Shown: positions 21,818 through 32,896 of the stretch, one piece after another | Layout: each line of letters begins with the position of its first letter | How positions within the stretch are numbered: the first letter of the stretch is position 1 | Assembly (NCBI GenBank): GCA_949130495.1 | Contig: OX422223.1 | Location: 74,336,751 to 74,400,750 of the forward strand | DNA length: 64,000 nt | Origin: Sambucus nigra | Taxonomy: Eukaryota > Streptophyta > Magnoliopsida > Dipsacales > Adoxaceae | Direction of reading: 5' to 3' | Notes under the pieces: generated by a model | The model's database searches: none | Told to the model about the DNA's origin: nothing | Seen by the model: only the letters and a program-made list of their open reading frames with translations | Made by a program: the position numbers and the translations under genes

Positions 21818-22803
21818 TAGAGGTCAATTATGCGGACCAAAGGGATGAGGATGATCGATTTAGAGGGTCAAGGTCAATTTTGAGTACCTAATGTTGTGTT
21901 GAGGACAACCTATTCTACGTGTCGATGTCAATTCTTAGTACTTAGAGTTGAGGGGATCGATTTTGAGGGTAGAGGTTAATTCTAAGGACCTAAAGTGGTG
22001 ACGACCAATTCTGAGGGCCGAGGTCGATTCTGAGGACCTAAAGTCGTGGATACCAATTCTGCGTGTCGAGGTCAATTCTGAGGACCTAAAGTTGTAGAGA
22101 TCGATTATGTGGGTCGAGGTCGATTCTGAGGACCTAAAGTTGAAGGTCAATTTTGAGGACCTAAATTTGTAGAGACCGATTATGAGGGCCGAGGTAAATT
22201 GTGAGGACCTAAAGTTATGATAACCGATTCTATAGATCAAGGTCAATTCTGAGGACCTAAGTTGTAGAGACCAATTCTAAGGGTCGAGGTTAATTCTGAG
22301 GACTGAGGTCAATTCTGAGGACCTAAAGTTGTAATGACCAATTCTGTTAGTCGAGGAAGATTCTAAGGACCTAAAGTTGTAGAGAACAATTTTGAGGGCC
22401 GAGGACAATTCTGAGGACCAAAAGTTGTGACGACCAATTCTGCAGGACAAGGTCTGTTCTGAGGACCAAAAGTTGTGACGACCAATTCTGAGGATCGAGG
22501 TCAGTTCTGAAGACCTAAATTTGTGATAACCGATTATGCGATCGAGGTCAATTCTGAGGTGGTGATGACTGATTCTGAGGGTCGAGGTCGATTCTGAGGA
22601 CCTAAAGTTGTGACGACCAATTTTGCAGTTCAAGGCTAATTCTGAGGACCTAAAGTTGTAGGGACCGATTTTGAGGGCCGAGGTCAATTGTGAGGACCTA
22701 AAGTGGTGATAACCTATTCTGAGGGTTGAGTTCGATTCTGAGGACTTAAAGTTAAGGGGAACAATTCTACGGGTTGAGGTCAATTCTGAGGACCTAAAGT
22801 GGT
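21818..22803 (-). repeat. 48-bp tandem repeat array in the 3' region of element B
   Basis: About twenty imperfect copies of a unit containing ATTCTGAGGACCTAAAGTTG and GACCAATTCTGAGGG.CGAGG occur, mostly 48 bp apart with some shortened units. It lies between integrase and the 3' LTR of B, where Tat elements are known to hold hypervariable tandem repeats. Because 48 is a multiple of three, one minus-strand frame is open for about 208 codons upstream plus 103 codons downstream of a single break, reading a 16-residue repeat such as NFRSSELTSTRRIG. I do not call this a gene. Confidence 0.9.
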
Positions 22804-23732
22804 TAAGCGAGGAGTTCTCCTGGGAAATCTTTACCTTATCTTGGGGACGCAAATGCATTTGTTGTTCCATTGAGGATGGTTTTGTTTTGAGAATCTTCTG
22901 GGGTAGGTTTTACCCTTGAGACATTCGGTTTGGGATAACTTTGTTGGGGAAGCTGTGAAGGATTTTGATAGTAGGCGCATCTTGAAATTCCTCTAGCGGA
23001 TGGTTAAGAAAGTTTAGTCTAGAAATTTCATTGGGGAATTGGGAAGGTATTATCTTACAATCCTGATGGGGAAGCATTTGATTTGAGGTTTGGGTTCCAC
23101 TTGGGAAAACTTTGAGATTTGAGATTCCGCTGGGGAATTGTTGTTGGATTTTGGAATGTGGGCGCAAATTGTTTTTAGGGTTTATGCTGGGGATAAGGGA
23201 GTAATATTAATCCTGCCTAGGATTTTGGTAGTTTGTAAGGGATTTAGTTTTCCAAAAAATGGTTTTCTTGATAAAGAAATGTTCTAATATTTGTTTGGCA
23301 TTTTTAGGAATTTTTTGGGTAATTTTTTTTAATTTTTTTGGCATTTTCTAGCATTTTTTTCTCTTGAGTAGATGTTGATTCTTTGCTGGGGATTGCAGGT
23401 GACCTTTCAACCTTGGGGGACGTCTCCTAGGGATATGGGGGTGATGGGAATACACACGCAGATGCATCGATTGATGGTTCAAGAGTTTGGGTACATCTAG
23501 AACTAGGGCAGATGGGGTGACATCAAATTCTGGTTCTTTCTTTTTAGGATTTCCTTACAAATTCATCGCTTGACTGGGGAAGCTCAGTGTTGACCATATT
23601 GCATGCTTGATGTAGAGGCATTTAACTGGAAAAGATACTTAAAAAGGAAAAAAGGAGATGCATATTTTATTTTATTATCTTGATTTAGTGGCTTAATCTA
23701 CATGCACTTTAATTTGCTGATGAGTTTTTATT
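22804..23732 (+). other. G-rich spacer between tandem array and plant-mobile-domain-like ORF
   Basis: On the plus strand the phrase CTGGGGAA and variants (TTGGGGAAG, CTGGGGATAAG, CTGGGGATTGC) recur roughly every 40-60 bp between 22830 and 23600. This gives a loosely periodic G-rich tract. No convincing protein is visible. It may be the leader of the plus-strand ORF that follows. Confidence 0.45.
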
Positions 23733-25013
23733 TTGAGAAAAAGTAGGAGAATGTGTTTTTGGAATAACGCGAGGCCTTGGAGGTATAGTGGAAAAGAGTT
23801 TCCCTTTGAAGGGATTTATGTAGGAAAAATTAGTTTTTTTGGACAGAGGAAGGCCTTGGCGGCTTGGTTGGTATATGGATCAGGGGATAAAAAGATTGGT
23901 TGTAAAGTGGATCATGTCACCTTCATTGGATTGTGTTGAATCTGGTGTGATAAATAGACTGTAATGATGTTGGTTTTGCTGGAGTTGTTGCTTTGGATGA
24001 GACATCACATTCTACGGCGTTGTTGTGTGCTTTGGGAGAAAGGAGGTGGGACACTACCCATACTTTTCATATTAAGCTTCGGGGAGGTGACTGTTACTCC
24101 CATAGACGTTCAGCAGCTGCTGGGGATTAATTGTGAAGGGTTTTAGTGATGTTGGCTTTACCGGAGCTGTGGCCTTGGGCCTTACTTCAAGGCTCTTGCT
24201 GGTGATAGGGAACTTAATGGTGGATCCCTAGTTGGCTGCGATTACAGCATGGATGTATTACCATCTCAGTCCTACGGCGGTGATACTAGTGGAGACTCTA
24301 AATGGTCTTGATGCTTGGAGGTAAGGTCGCTCCAATTTTCTGAGAGGGAACTATGTAATTTTGTTCATGTGACTGGCTGAGAGGTTCCATGTGGTGATTC
24401 CTCCTGAGTATCCCTTAGCAGGCATGCCAAATTTTTTTTCTAGATACGTTTTTAGTTTTGGCCCATCTGTAGAGAACTTACTCAATTGGTTTGTGGATCA
24501 CGAAGCTCGGTGCCTACTTTGGATTGTGTCGTGGTAGGGGAACTACAGCCTATTCTGGAGATAGGAGAGTACCGGTATGCTCGATTAGTTGGCCTATGGC
24601 AGACTTTGTTCTATTTCCCATGGCGACTTCTGCGTAAAATTGTATGGGAGCAAATAGTGCCTCTTCGGACACAAGACTTGTTTTTGGTGGAAGACTTGAC
24701 TAAATTAGTGTGCATGAGGTAGGTTTTTTATGGGAGAGTCGTCGATTGTCAACCCATCCATCTCAATCTATATGAAGGGTCTGACATGTGTCCGGAAACT
24801 ATCTGAAATGGTTGTAGAAGCAAGTAGTGGCGAAGATCCTAGCGAAAGAGACCAGTACGAGGTGATTTATTCTTTTTGGAACCATGGAAGGAGGGGTAGG
24901 GGTTTTTTCCAGGATGGTCAGGGCATACCTCTCCATGGAGCGTATTCAAAATATCAACCAGGAAGGGGAAGTTTGGGAACCTCCGAGGGTTGATGATGAT
25001 GAGGCTGGCTCTT
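23733..25013 (+). pseudogene. Plant mobile domain-like ORF, antisense to element B (broken)
   Basis: Fragments of a plus-strand protein run from MRKSRRMCFWNN at 23733 to about 25013. The most recognisable stretch is at about 24075-24140 (LSFGEVTVTPIDVQQLLGI), which matches the conserved GE.T.TL.DV..LLGL core of the plant mobile domain (PMD). LAERFHVVIPPEYP (~24370) and FFSRYVFSFGPSVENLLNWF (~24430) are further conserved-looking pieces in shifted frames. Several stops and frameshifts break it. PMD genes occur in plant genomes and have been carried by retrotransposons and Mutator-like elements. Some Tat lineages carry an extra ORF on the opposite strand between pol and 3' LTR, exactly this position. 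Any function in the element is unknown. Confidence 0.55.
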
Positions 25014-25640
25014 CTGGCAACTATGGATAGGTTTTTGTGAGGCTGGAACTATTTTTATGTGAAGCTTTTTAAGTGACTTTTGTGAAGATTTTGGTGATTA
25101 GGATGTTATTGTATTTGGGGTTATGGGAATAATTTTGTGAAGTTTTTGTTAGGTTTAGGTTTGTTTAGGAGCAGTTTGGCCGACAGAGATAGGTGGTTGG
25201 TTTAACTCTCGTCATTGATACTTTGTGTAATGATACCGAACTTCCTTCTTTGAAATAAAAAATATTTTTATCATATTATTGTGCCTCTTGATGAGTTTTA
25301 CATTTGAGTTATCAATACTAATTGCTAAGGCATACATAATCCTTTTGTTCATGTAAATAATAATATGAACCGTCATTCTAGAAGATTAGAAAAGATTATC
25401 ATTTTGTAAAAAAGAAGGGGACCGTGCCCATGTAAGGTGTATGAGATGGCTACCTACCTCTGGGGGTTTTGAAATTTTTGAGTTCCATTTTAAAAGCAAA
25501 AGGTTTTTTAGAGGATCAGGCCAAATGTAGTTCTGGGTAGAGAGAAATAAAAGAGATATTTTTTAGAATAAAAGGGCGATGAGAAGAGTTATAGGACGCC
25601 GATATTTATGACTAAGGGTGGAACTTCTTGAGATGGTCTA
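25014..25640. other. Convergent spacer between opposite-strand ORF and integrase of element B
   Basis: The plus-strand ORF remnant and the minus-strand integrase converge here. The stretch is T-rich with no tandem repeats or coding motifs. GAAATAAAAAATATTTTT near 25250 could serve as polyadenylation sequence for the plus-strand ORF. Confidence 0.45.
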
Positions 25641-26720
25641 GGTTGACTAGACATGCCATCTCTTCTTCATCAAGGTCAGTGAGCATGGAGGCGCCTCCCG
25701 AAAGAATCTTCTTCACGATGTACGGGTCGCTCCAATTCGGCTTGAATTTCCCTCTAGGGTCCCAGACAGGTTCTCTGATCTCCTTAAGGGAAAGGTCTCC
25801 TTACTGGACACCATGGCCCTTGACTCTTTGATTGAATGATCGCGATATTCGATTATGATACCGTTATATTTGGTATAGATCTGTCAACCTCTTTTCATCC
25901 AAGAATGACAGTTCATCAAAGCGGCTCTTATGCCAGTTTTCCTCATTGACCCTGCTCTCAAGTATAACACGTAGGGAAGGTATTTCTAGTTCAACGGGTA
26001 GGAATGCTTCCATGTTGTATACCAAAAAGTAAGGGGTAGCCCCAATAGATGTAATGCCTGAAGTGTGGTAGCCCCAGAGGGTGTAAGGGATCCGATCGGC
26101 CCAATCTGGGTAACTCTCGATCATTTTGCTGATGATGACTTTGAAATTTTTATTGGCGGCTTTAATTTCACCATTAGTTTGGGGTTAGTAAGGAGAAGAT
26201 TTGTGTCTCTGAATCCCATACTCATTGACTAATTTTGTGACTTCTACTTTGAAGTATAATCCATTATCTAATACTAGCTCTTTGGGAATCCCGTATTGGT
26301 AGATGATGTTCTTTCAAATAAACTTAGCCACCTTCTTAGCATTCAGTACGGCATATGACTCGGCCTCGACCCATTTGGTGAAGTAATCACTGGAAACTAG
26401 GATGAACTCATGCCCGTTTGAATCTCTGGGTATGACTTTCCCTATGATGTTAATGCCCCAGGTGGAGAACGTTCAGGGAGAAGTCATGTTGTATAATTCT
26501 CAAGGAAGCAAGTATTGGAGGTTGGAAAACTATTGGCCGTTGAGGCATCTTCGGACATAGGCGGTGCAATTTTGAACCATGGTGATCCAATAATACCCTT
26601 TATGAATAATCTTCTTAGCAAGCATATGACCATTCATATGGGGTCCGTATTCCTCGCTATGGATATTTTGCATTATTTCTTCAATGTCAGCCCCAAAAAT
26701 GCACTATAAATGGATTGCAT
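25641..26720 (-). pseudogene. pol: Element B integrase (broken)
   Basis: Read on the minus strand, the zinc-finger region has HKGYYWITMVQNC and YVRRC (~26600). The core follows with TFSTWGINIIGKVIPRDSNG, VLDNGLYFKVEVTKLVNEYGI and INGEIKAANKNFK-like sequence. The first catalytic aspartate (usually GIDIIG) is asparagine; the second and the glutamate are visible. The C-terminal MIESYPDWADRIPYTLWGYH and ATPYFLVYNMEAFLPVELEI are typical of Tat integrases. Stops are frequent upstream of 26124; from 26124 down to 25864 the frame is open. Confidence 0.9.
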
Positions 26721-27189
26721 CAAAGTTTCTCTTGAACAATGCTTTATCGCAATTGATATATTGGGGAGCCAATTTATGAAGGGTCGCACGGCCTTTCTTA
26801 TCGGCGTCTTAGGGATACCTACCGTTCTTGAGGAGGGACAAAAAGTCTTAGTACCAGAACCTTTCCATATCGGAATCTTCATCTATGACGAGCTCAATAT
26901 GGTAGGAGTGGGTTGGCATAACTTATTTTTTTACTAGGAAAGGGTCCATCGTTATCCCCTCGAGCCTATCGACCATAGAGGTCAGGGTAGTAAGAGCATC
27001 AACTAAGTTGTTCTTTGCGTGGGGCAAGTAGTGGAAGGTGATAACTTGGAACTGAGAGGTTGGTTCCTTTAGGTCGGCGTGAAAGGGTAAGATGTTTTCA
27101 TCTTTGACTTTCCATCTTCTAAGGACTTATTCGATGATGAGATCAGAGTCCCCGTAAAAATCTAGGTGTTTGATTCCTTACTTGAGGTG

Positions 27190-27352
27190 AACTTGAGGCT
27201 GACAGTGCATGCCTCGTATTCGTTCATATTATTGGTGCACGAAAAATCTAGCTTGATGTCAATGGGAGTGTGAGAGTCATCAGGGATGATTAGGAGTATC
27301 CAAATGTCGTGTCCTTTATTGTTGGCAGTACCATCAAAGAAAATTTACCATC
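27190..27352 (-). pseudogene. Element B second (archaeal-type) RNase H fragment
   Basis: On the minus strand the sequence reads FFDGTANNKGHDIWILLI, then LDFSCTNNMNEYEACT. This is the FDGA..N.G.GI..VL / FDCTNN.AEYEA signature of the additional RNase H domain found between RT-RNase H and integrase in Tat-clade elements. The catalytic aspartate (FDG) and glutamate (EYEA) are kept. Downstream sequence is broken. Confidence 0.85.
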
Positions 27353-27371
27353 GGAGGCCTTTTCGAGAGGT

Positions 27372-28560
27372 TTAGAGGATATCCTCATTCGGGAATTCAG
27401 AAACCAAAACATCAACCTCTTCTATAGGGTAGTTAGCAAGGTAGTTGAAAATGGAACTCCCTCTCATGGATTTATGTGTGACATATACCATATCAAACTC
27501 AGCTAGCAGCATCAACCATCTGGCCATTCGGCTAGACATGGCGGGTCTCTCAAGAAGTTTTTTGATTGGATCCGTTCTGGACACAAGTATGATGGGAAAA
27601 GTGAGCATGTAGTAACTTTTGAGTGATCTAAACCAGGGCGATGCATTTTTTCTTCAAGACAGTGTAGTTGACTTCATACTCGAACAATTTTTTACTGGTA
27701 TAGTAGATAGCCCTTTCTTTGAAGGATTTTTTGATATATTAGGTTAGCAAAGACCCTGTTGTAGTATCTATTATGGTCAAGTACAAGAGTAGAGGGAGAC
27801 CTAACTGTGGAGGCATTAGTTATAGAGGTCGGGTAAGATATTGCTTGATTCTATCCAAGGCTTCCTCAAAGGATTCATTCTAGACTTTGGTAGAATTCTT
27901 CTGGAGGAGTTTGAAGATGGGTTTGCAAATAAAAAGTCAACTGGCTGATGAACCGACTGATATACTAAAGTTTTCCCCAGAATACCCGGACCTTTTTCTC
28001 CGTTCAGGGTGGTGTAATTTTGAGTATAGCTTTTAGCTTGGAAGGGTCTGCTTCGATTCCTTTCTCGTTAACCATGAATTCCAAAAGCTTTCCTTTTATG
28101 ATGCCGAAAACATATTTATGTGGGTTTAGACGTATTTGATATCATCATAGTCGTTTGAAGAACTTTCGGAGAGCAAGCACATGAACTGAGTCTTAGACTT
28201 AATGATCATATCTTCTACATAGACTTCAACCTCTTTCTGTATCAAATCATGCAAGATGGTTATGGCAGCCCTTTGGTAGGTAGCCTCAGCATTCAGCCAA
28301 AATGGCATAACCGTGTAACAAAAGGTTCCCCACGGGTGATGAATATAGTTTTCTCCTGATGGTTAGGGTGCATCTTGATATGATTATATTCGGCGAACCC
28401 ATCGATGAATGAGTTTAGGGCCTGGTTGGTCGTGTTATTCACAATCATGTTGATGTTGGGCAATGGGAAATCATCCTTCAGAGATGCTTTGTTCAAATAT
28501 CGGTAGTTAACACACATGCAGACTTTTCGTCCTAATTTTGGTATGGATACAATGTTGGTA
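27372..28560 (-). pseudogene. pol: Element B reverse transcriptase and first RNase H (broken)
   Basis: Minus-strand RT begins near 28517 with MCVNYRYLNKASLKDDFPLP and NSFIDGFAEYNHIKMHP. A frameshift near 28300 moves it to MPFWLNAEATYQRA and VEVYVEDMIIKSK. The catalytic YVDD box is therefore YVED. Connection and RNase H sequence follow; its last part, TDPIKKLLERPAMSSRMARW and LLAEFDMVYVTHKSMRGSSI, is open at 27608-27372. Several frameshifts and stops lie between 28126 and 27610. Confidence 0.9.
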
Positions 28561-29800
28561 ATCTATGTGGGATATTCTATCACACGGATGAAGCCAACGA
28601 GCAACTGCTTGATTACCTCTTCCTCGACTTTGGGTAACCATTCAGTGCAGAGCTTTCACAGCTTATGTTTGACCTTCTTATATTTTGGGAGAGTTGGGAT
28701 CTCGTGCTGAGCTATTTTGGTATCGATGTCGGGCATGTCATCGTAGGACCATGCAAAAACGTCCACAAATTCCTTCAGTAGTTCTTCTAATTGCACGCGC
28801 TCATGCTCGTTAAGGGTGGACCCTGTCCTAATCTCGCATTATTGGTTACTAGAACTGAGATTGATAACAACAGTTCAATCCTCATTAATTTGAGCGCGGT
28901 TATGTTGTTTGTTATCAACCTTATTAAGATCATTTAAGAATTTTTCATTTGTAAAATCACCTATGATAAGAAGATGAAGTCGGGGGTGGAAATCTTATTT
29001 AAAGACAACTACTCTTGGGCCGAAGACTGCTAGAATAAAATGTAACATTCCATTAAGAAAGTCATAGCTGTTGTCAAGGTCTCTGAGGAAAGTTATTCTA
29101 AAGACTCATTTAACCTATAGACGGTGGGACTGAACCTCTATATAATCCATTCAGATGCTACATCGTCAAACCCATCCACTCTGATCAAGACCAGTGATGA
29201 TACTCTTCTCAACTTGAATGCTATACCAGTCCCACGTGCTGAGATGCAACCTAACCTTGCTATTTACCTTATATATTCATCTATTATTGTTCCTCTTTTT
29301 TCTGATAAGAATGTAATCGAGACCTCTTTTTTCTGATATGAATGTAATTTCAGAGAATCCTTCAAAACAGTCTTGGCATCTTCTAAACTCCTTTTCAACT
29401 GTGGTTGGTGGAGCATTCTGAATTATTTTGGTGAAGGTTGATAACCCAAGCCACATGGGGAATGGCCTTTTTCAGGACTATGGGTTTTAGTATCCCTTGT
29501 TGACGTCGCCCCAGCCCCAGTCCGGACATGAAATGCATATTCTTGAACATTTTTATTATATTAACATTGTCGTGAGGACTGTGTTCTGGACAGACTCGGT
29601 CTTTGAAATTATCCCCTACTGGGAGGGAAAGTGGATCAACCTTGAAGCCAAAAAGGGGATATCATTCATCCCATGTTGTATTTTTAGTATCAAATTGTTG
29701 GTGCTGGCATTTTTGGTACCATCATCATCCCCCGAGATGGTGATAACTTGCCTTTTGGCGAATAATTTCAACTTCTGATGAAGGGAAGAAGATACCCACA
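28561..29800 (-). other. Element B protease-RT linker, decayed
   Basis: This lies between the recognisable protease and RT. Short minus-strand stretches such as RQVITISGDDDGTKNAS (~29750) are open but have no clear family signature. Plus-strand frames here have no support. Confidence 0.45.
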
Positions 29801-30060
29801 TATGCTATGAAGCCACAGTCGATCGAGAAGTAGGTTGAATCATGTGGGTATCTTAATAACTTGAAACTCAGTGAAAAGATATTGTGACTATTATGGATCC
29901 CATTACCTCTCGACGGGTATTATCATAGGCGTGTACTATGGCAGAAGTAGAAGTAAGGTCACTTACTTTCAACCCCAAGCAATTGAAGGTTCTTACTGTT
30001 CAAACATTGAGGGAGGATCCATTATCAATGAGTGAAAGTGGGACTATCTTTCCCATCACT
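29801..30060 (-). pseudogene. Element B aspartic protease (broken)
   Basis: On the minus strand the sequence reads VEVMGKIVPLSLIDNGSSLN near 30060-30012, followed by LGLKVSDLTSTSAIVHAYDN. LIDNGSSLN is the protease active-site motif of Tat elements (LIDxGSS.N). It is followed at once by a stop. Confidence 0.8.
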
Positions 30061-30322
30061 TCAACGGAGATGTTAAGGGCATAGTTGTGGTCAGGGCCGA
30101 CCTACAAAATTTCTTTTTCGGAGAAGGAAAGGTGTCTATTGGTGGTTAAGGATCCAACCAAGTTTATAACTACTTCTGGAGTGGTGGAAGGTGGGACTGT
30201 GGGACCCATGAAAAGCTTTATTAGAGCATTTTGGTGTAACTATAAAGACATAAAGAGTCCCCATAAGGTTATATTGGCTTGATTCTTCTTGAGTTGGTCG
30301 AGTATTTTGCTCTCTTCAACGG

Positions 30323-31100
30323 TCATTTTAAGAATGGGAAGTTCTTCGACAACTCCTTTTCCCTTATATGTTCTTGATAACTAAGGATTCGAAATATGGT
30401 AGCGTCTTCCTGATCTGTAATGTGGTTTATGGAGGCAGCGAAGAATAAGAACCCTGTGTTTTCATCTATCTTTAGATTAATGGTTACTTTACTGATTTCC
30501 CCCAACATGTCTTCGAAAGATATCATTCCACATATGTTGATTATTGGACTGACATTTTCCTGACTTAGTTCATCATCCGAGTTATTAAATCCGTCCCCCC
30601 GGGTGTAAATGATGTCTTTCTTCCAAGAGAAATCGATACATTCCACAACCTCAATGGCTTCTTCATATAAATCTTCCCACTTAATGGGGAGGTGAAGGAG
30701 TGAAAGGACCAACTGCCCTTACATCTTTAAATAAGAAAGTAGTTAGGAAATGCTGCAAATCTCGTTGGTTTGTCAAAATATGCCTGCCATGATCTGTACT
30801 ACATCGTTTAAGATGACTTCATCAATGAGTACCACCCATTCGTCTGATTCCTGAGCCCATTTTCGGGCTTCCATGAACAAGCCACTGAATTTTTGACAGT
30901 TCATGGTCATCTTGGTGGAGCATTTCAGCCCTAACTCCAAGAGTTGGTTTAGAACAGCCGGTAACTTCATATCTTTTCCTTCGGATTAGGTATGGACGAA
31001 AATACAAGCCCTTGTGAGGAATGACAGAGCTTGGTAGGTGAAATGGGTAGGGTGTAGCATAAAATATGGGCAAACTTTGAGCGATTTGGGTGAGATTACG
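30323..31100 (-). pseudogene. gag: Element B gag C-terminal / gag-protease linker (broken)
   Basis: The open minus-strand stretch 30712-30323 (LPIKWEDLYEEAIEVVECID and FEDMLGEISKVTIN) and 30970-30773 (LNQLLELGLKCSTKMTMNCQ) lie between gag core and protease in the direction of the element. I recognise no domain; the assignment is by position. Confidence 0.6.
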
Positions 31101-31628
31101 AGTATGATGGATACTTTACTAAGCACAAGTTGGGTAAATGGATCGAATTTCATGTCATTCTTTATAAAGATGCATTTTTTTAGGTTGGAAGTGGGTTGTG
31201 AATTGTGTTGGGTTTAGCATTAGCTGGTGGAGCAATGATACCCCGGTCAATTAGACATTGTACCACATTTCAGATATGAAAGATCTGGTCGATTGTATGG
31301 TTGACAGATTGGTGGAAAATACAATGGCCATCGGTCTTGAAGTTATTGGGAAGTGGGTTTGGTAATGGACAGTGGTCTAAGGGTTTGATGAGGTTTAGGC
31401 TTAATAAGGCTTGGTAGACTTTGGATAAGGTATCATGGAACTCGGGGTATTCCTTTCTTGCAGGATTATGGAAGATTTCTGGTGCCCAAGAGGTAGAAGG
31501 ATGGGAGATATTATTGATGGTTGAGACTGTAGTATTGGTAGGCTTCTCGTACTTTTGGGGAATGAATTATCCAACCACCTTTTTTGACTCGGCTTCTACC
31601 TTAGTAACACTTTCTTCAATTTCTACAC

Positions 31629-32630
31629 CTATTTCCAGGAGAGCTCGAAATTTGGATAATACTGACCTCGCATAGTTTTTCTAATATGGGGTAAGAAATT
31701 CTTATTCATTATGATGACTTGTTCTTCTTTAGAGGTTCTGTTGGTCATGGCGACATCTTTCTCTCTCCATCTTACTATGAAGCTACTGACAGTTTCCCCA
31801 GGGTTCTGCTTAAGAATATCTAGATCATGGTAAGTAACCTCTAGTTCTTCGTTGTACTTGTATTGTGATATGAATTCTCGAGCAATAACTTCCCAAATGC
31901 GGATTCTGGATTCTTCGAGGGATATGAACCATTGTAGGGTGTTGTTCTTCAAAGTTTCTTGAAACATATGGCCCATTATCTCTTCAGAGGCGCCAATAAG
32001 TCTCATGGCTAGGTGATAACTGTGAAGATGCACAAACTGGGGCCCGTTGCCCCCTAACTTCTCGATGGATGGCATCTTGAACTTCTCTGGAAATCTTGCT
32101 TTGGGGTAAGGAGACACATGGGTGTAGTCCATGTAGTTCCCAGATATCTTAACTTGGCCAAACTTCCTCGAAAACATCTTGAGGTCTTCCTTGATGTTGT
32201 TCAGTTCTTCCTACTTGGGATCAACGGATACTAGCAAGTTATCCCCTGGCTAGGCAAGGTTTGTCTAGGGAGCTGAGCTGGTGGAAGCCCCTTGGCGAAC
32301 GGGGCACGCGGAGGATGATAATATTATTCTAGGACCGAGATAGTCTCAGGAGCGGGTGGAACCATGGCACGAGGAAAGAGGATCTCAGATTCTTTGAGAA
32401 TCTAGAACCGATTTTACTGCATCTCATAGACCTCGGTTGCAAAGTTGTTAATCTTGGCACTGAGTTGGACTAAGACTTCCATCAGATCAGGCTGCACGTT
32501 TGGTGATTGATCGATGTTTTCCATAAAGGACTGGTGAAGGTAGATTTCAAACTCGGATAAAGTAACAGAGGAATTGGTGGAGCTTCGAGGCGGTTTGACG
32601 GAAGACCGAAGCCGATAGGGAGCCAAGCCA
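31629..32630 (-). pseudogene. gag: Element B gag (broken)
   Basis: The minus-strand open stretch 32177-31629 is a retrotransposon gag domain: FKMPSIEKLGGNGPQFVHLH, MGHMFQETLKNNTLQWFISL, WEVIAREFISQYKYNEELEV, ILKQNPGETVSSFIVRWREK. Upstream, in a shifted frame, 32626-32414 reads MAPYRLRSSVKPPRSSTNSS and ENIDQSPNVQPDLMEVLVQL, likely the N-terminus. Stops separate the two. The FKMP..EK..G....HL.LY core is characteristic of Tat gag proteins. Confidence 0.9.
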
Positions 32631-32877
32631 AGAATCAGGTATGCGATCGCCCTGAGAAGGAAAATGATTCAAATTTATTTTTGAAATAGGGAAGAAAGGA
32701 TTGTTTTTTGTCATTTTTGAAAAAGAGGAAAAATGCTTTTGATATTTTTGGTAAAAAAGAGGAAAACTGTATTTGGTATTTTTAATAAAAAGGACGAATT
32801 TTTTTTTGGGATTTCGATTTTTGAGACAGAGGAGGAAAACTGAGACAATAGAGTCTAGCCCTCTTATGAAAAATAAG

Positions 32878-32895
32878 TCCCCAATGGAGTTGACA
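32878..32895 (-). promoter_or_regulatory. Primer-binding site of element B (degenerate)
   Basis: Read on the minus strand just inside the right LTR, the sequence is TGTCAACTCCATTGGGGA. It resembles the TGGCGACTC..CTGGGGA primer site common in Tat/Ogre-type plant elements, with a few mismatches. It fixes the right-hand LTR as the 5' LTR. Confidence 0.75.
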
Positions 32896-32896
32896 C

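Noticed and set aside
21818..22803. A CRISPR-like array (regular short repeats)
   Set aside because: Units are adjacent and similar throughout, with no unique spacers, no cas genes and a plant transposon context.
22277..22870. A 197-residue minus-strand open frame, plus 103 residues at 21935-22246
   Set aside because: Both are the same frame of the 48-bp tandem array; open because the period is a multiple of three. No domain or start context supports a gene.
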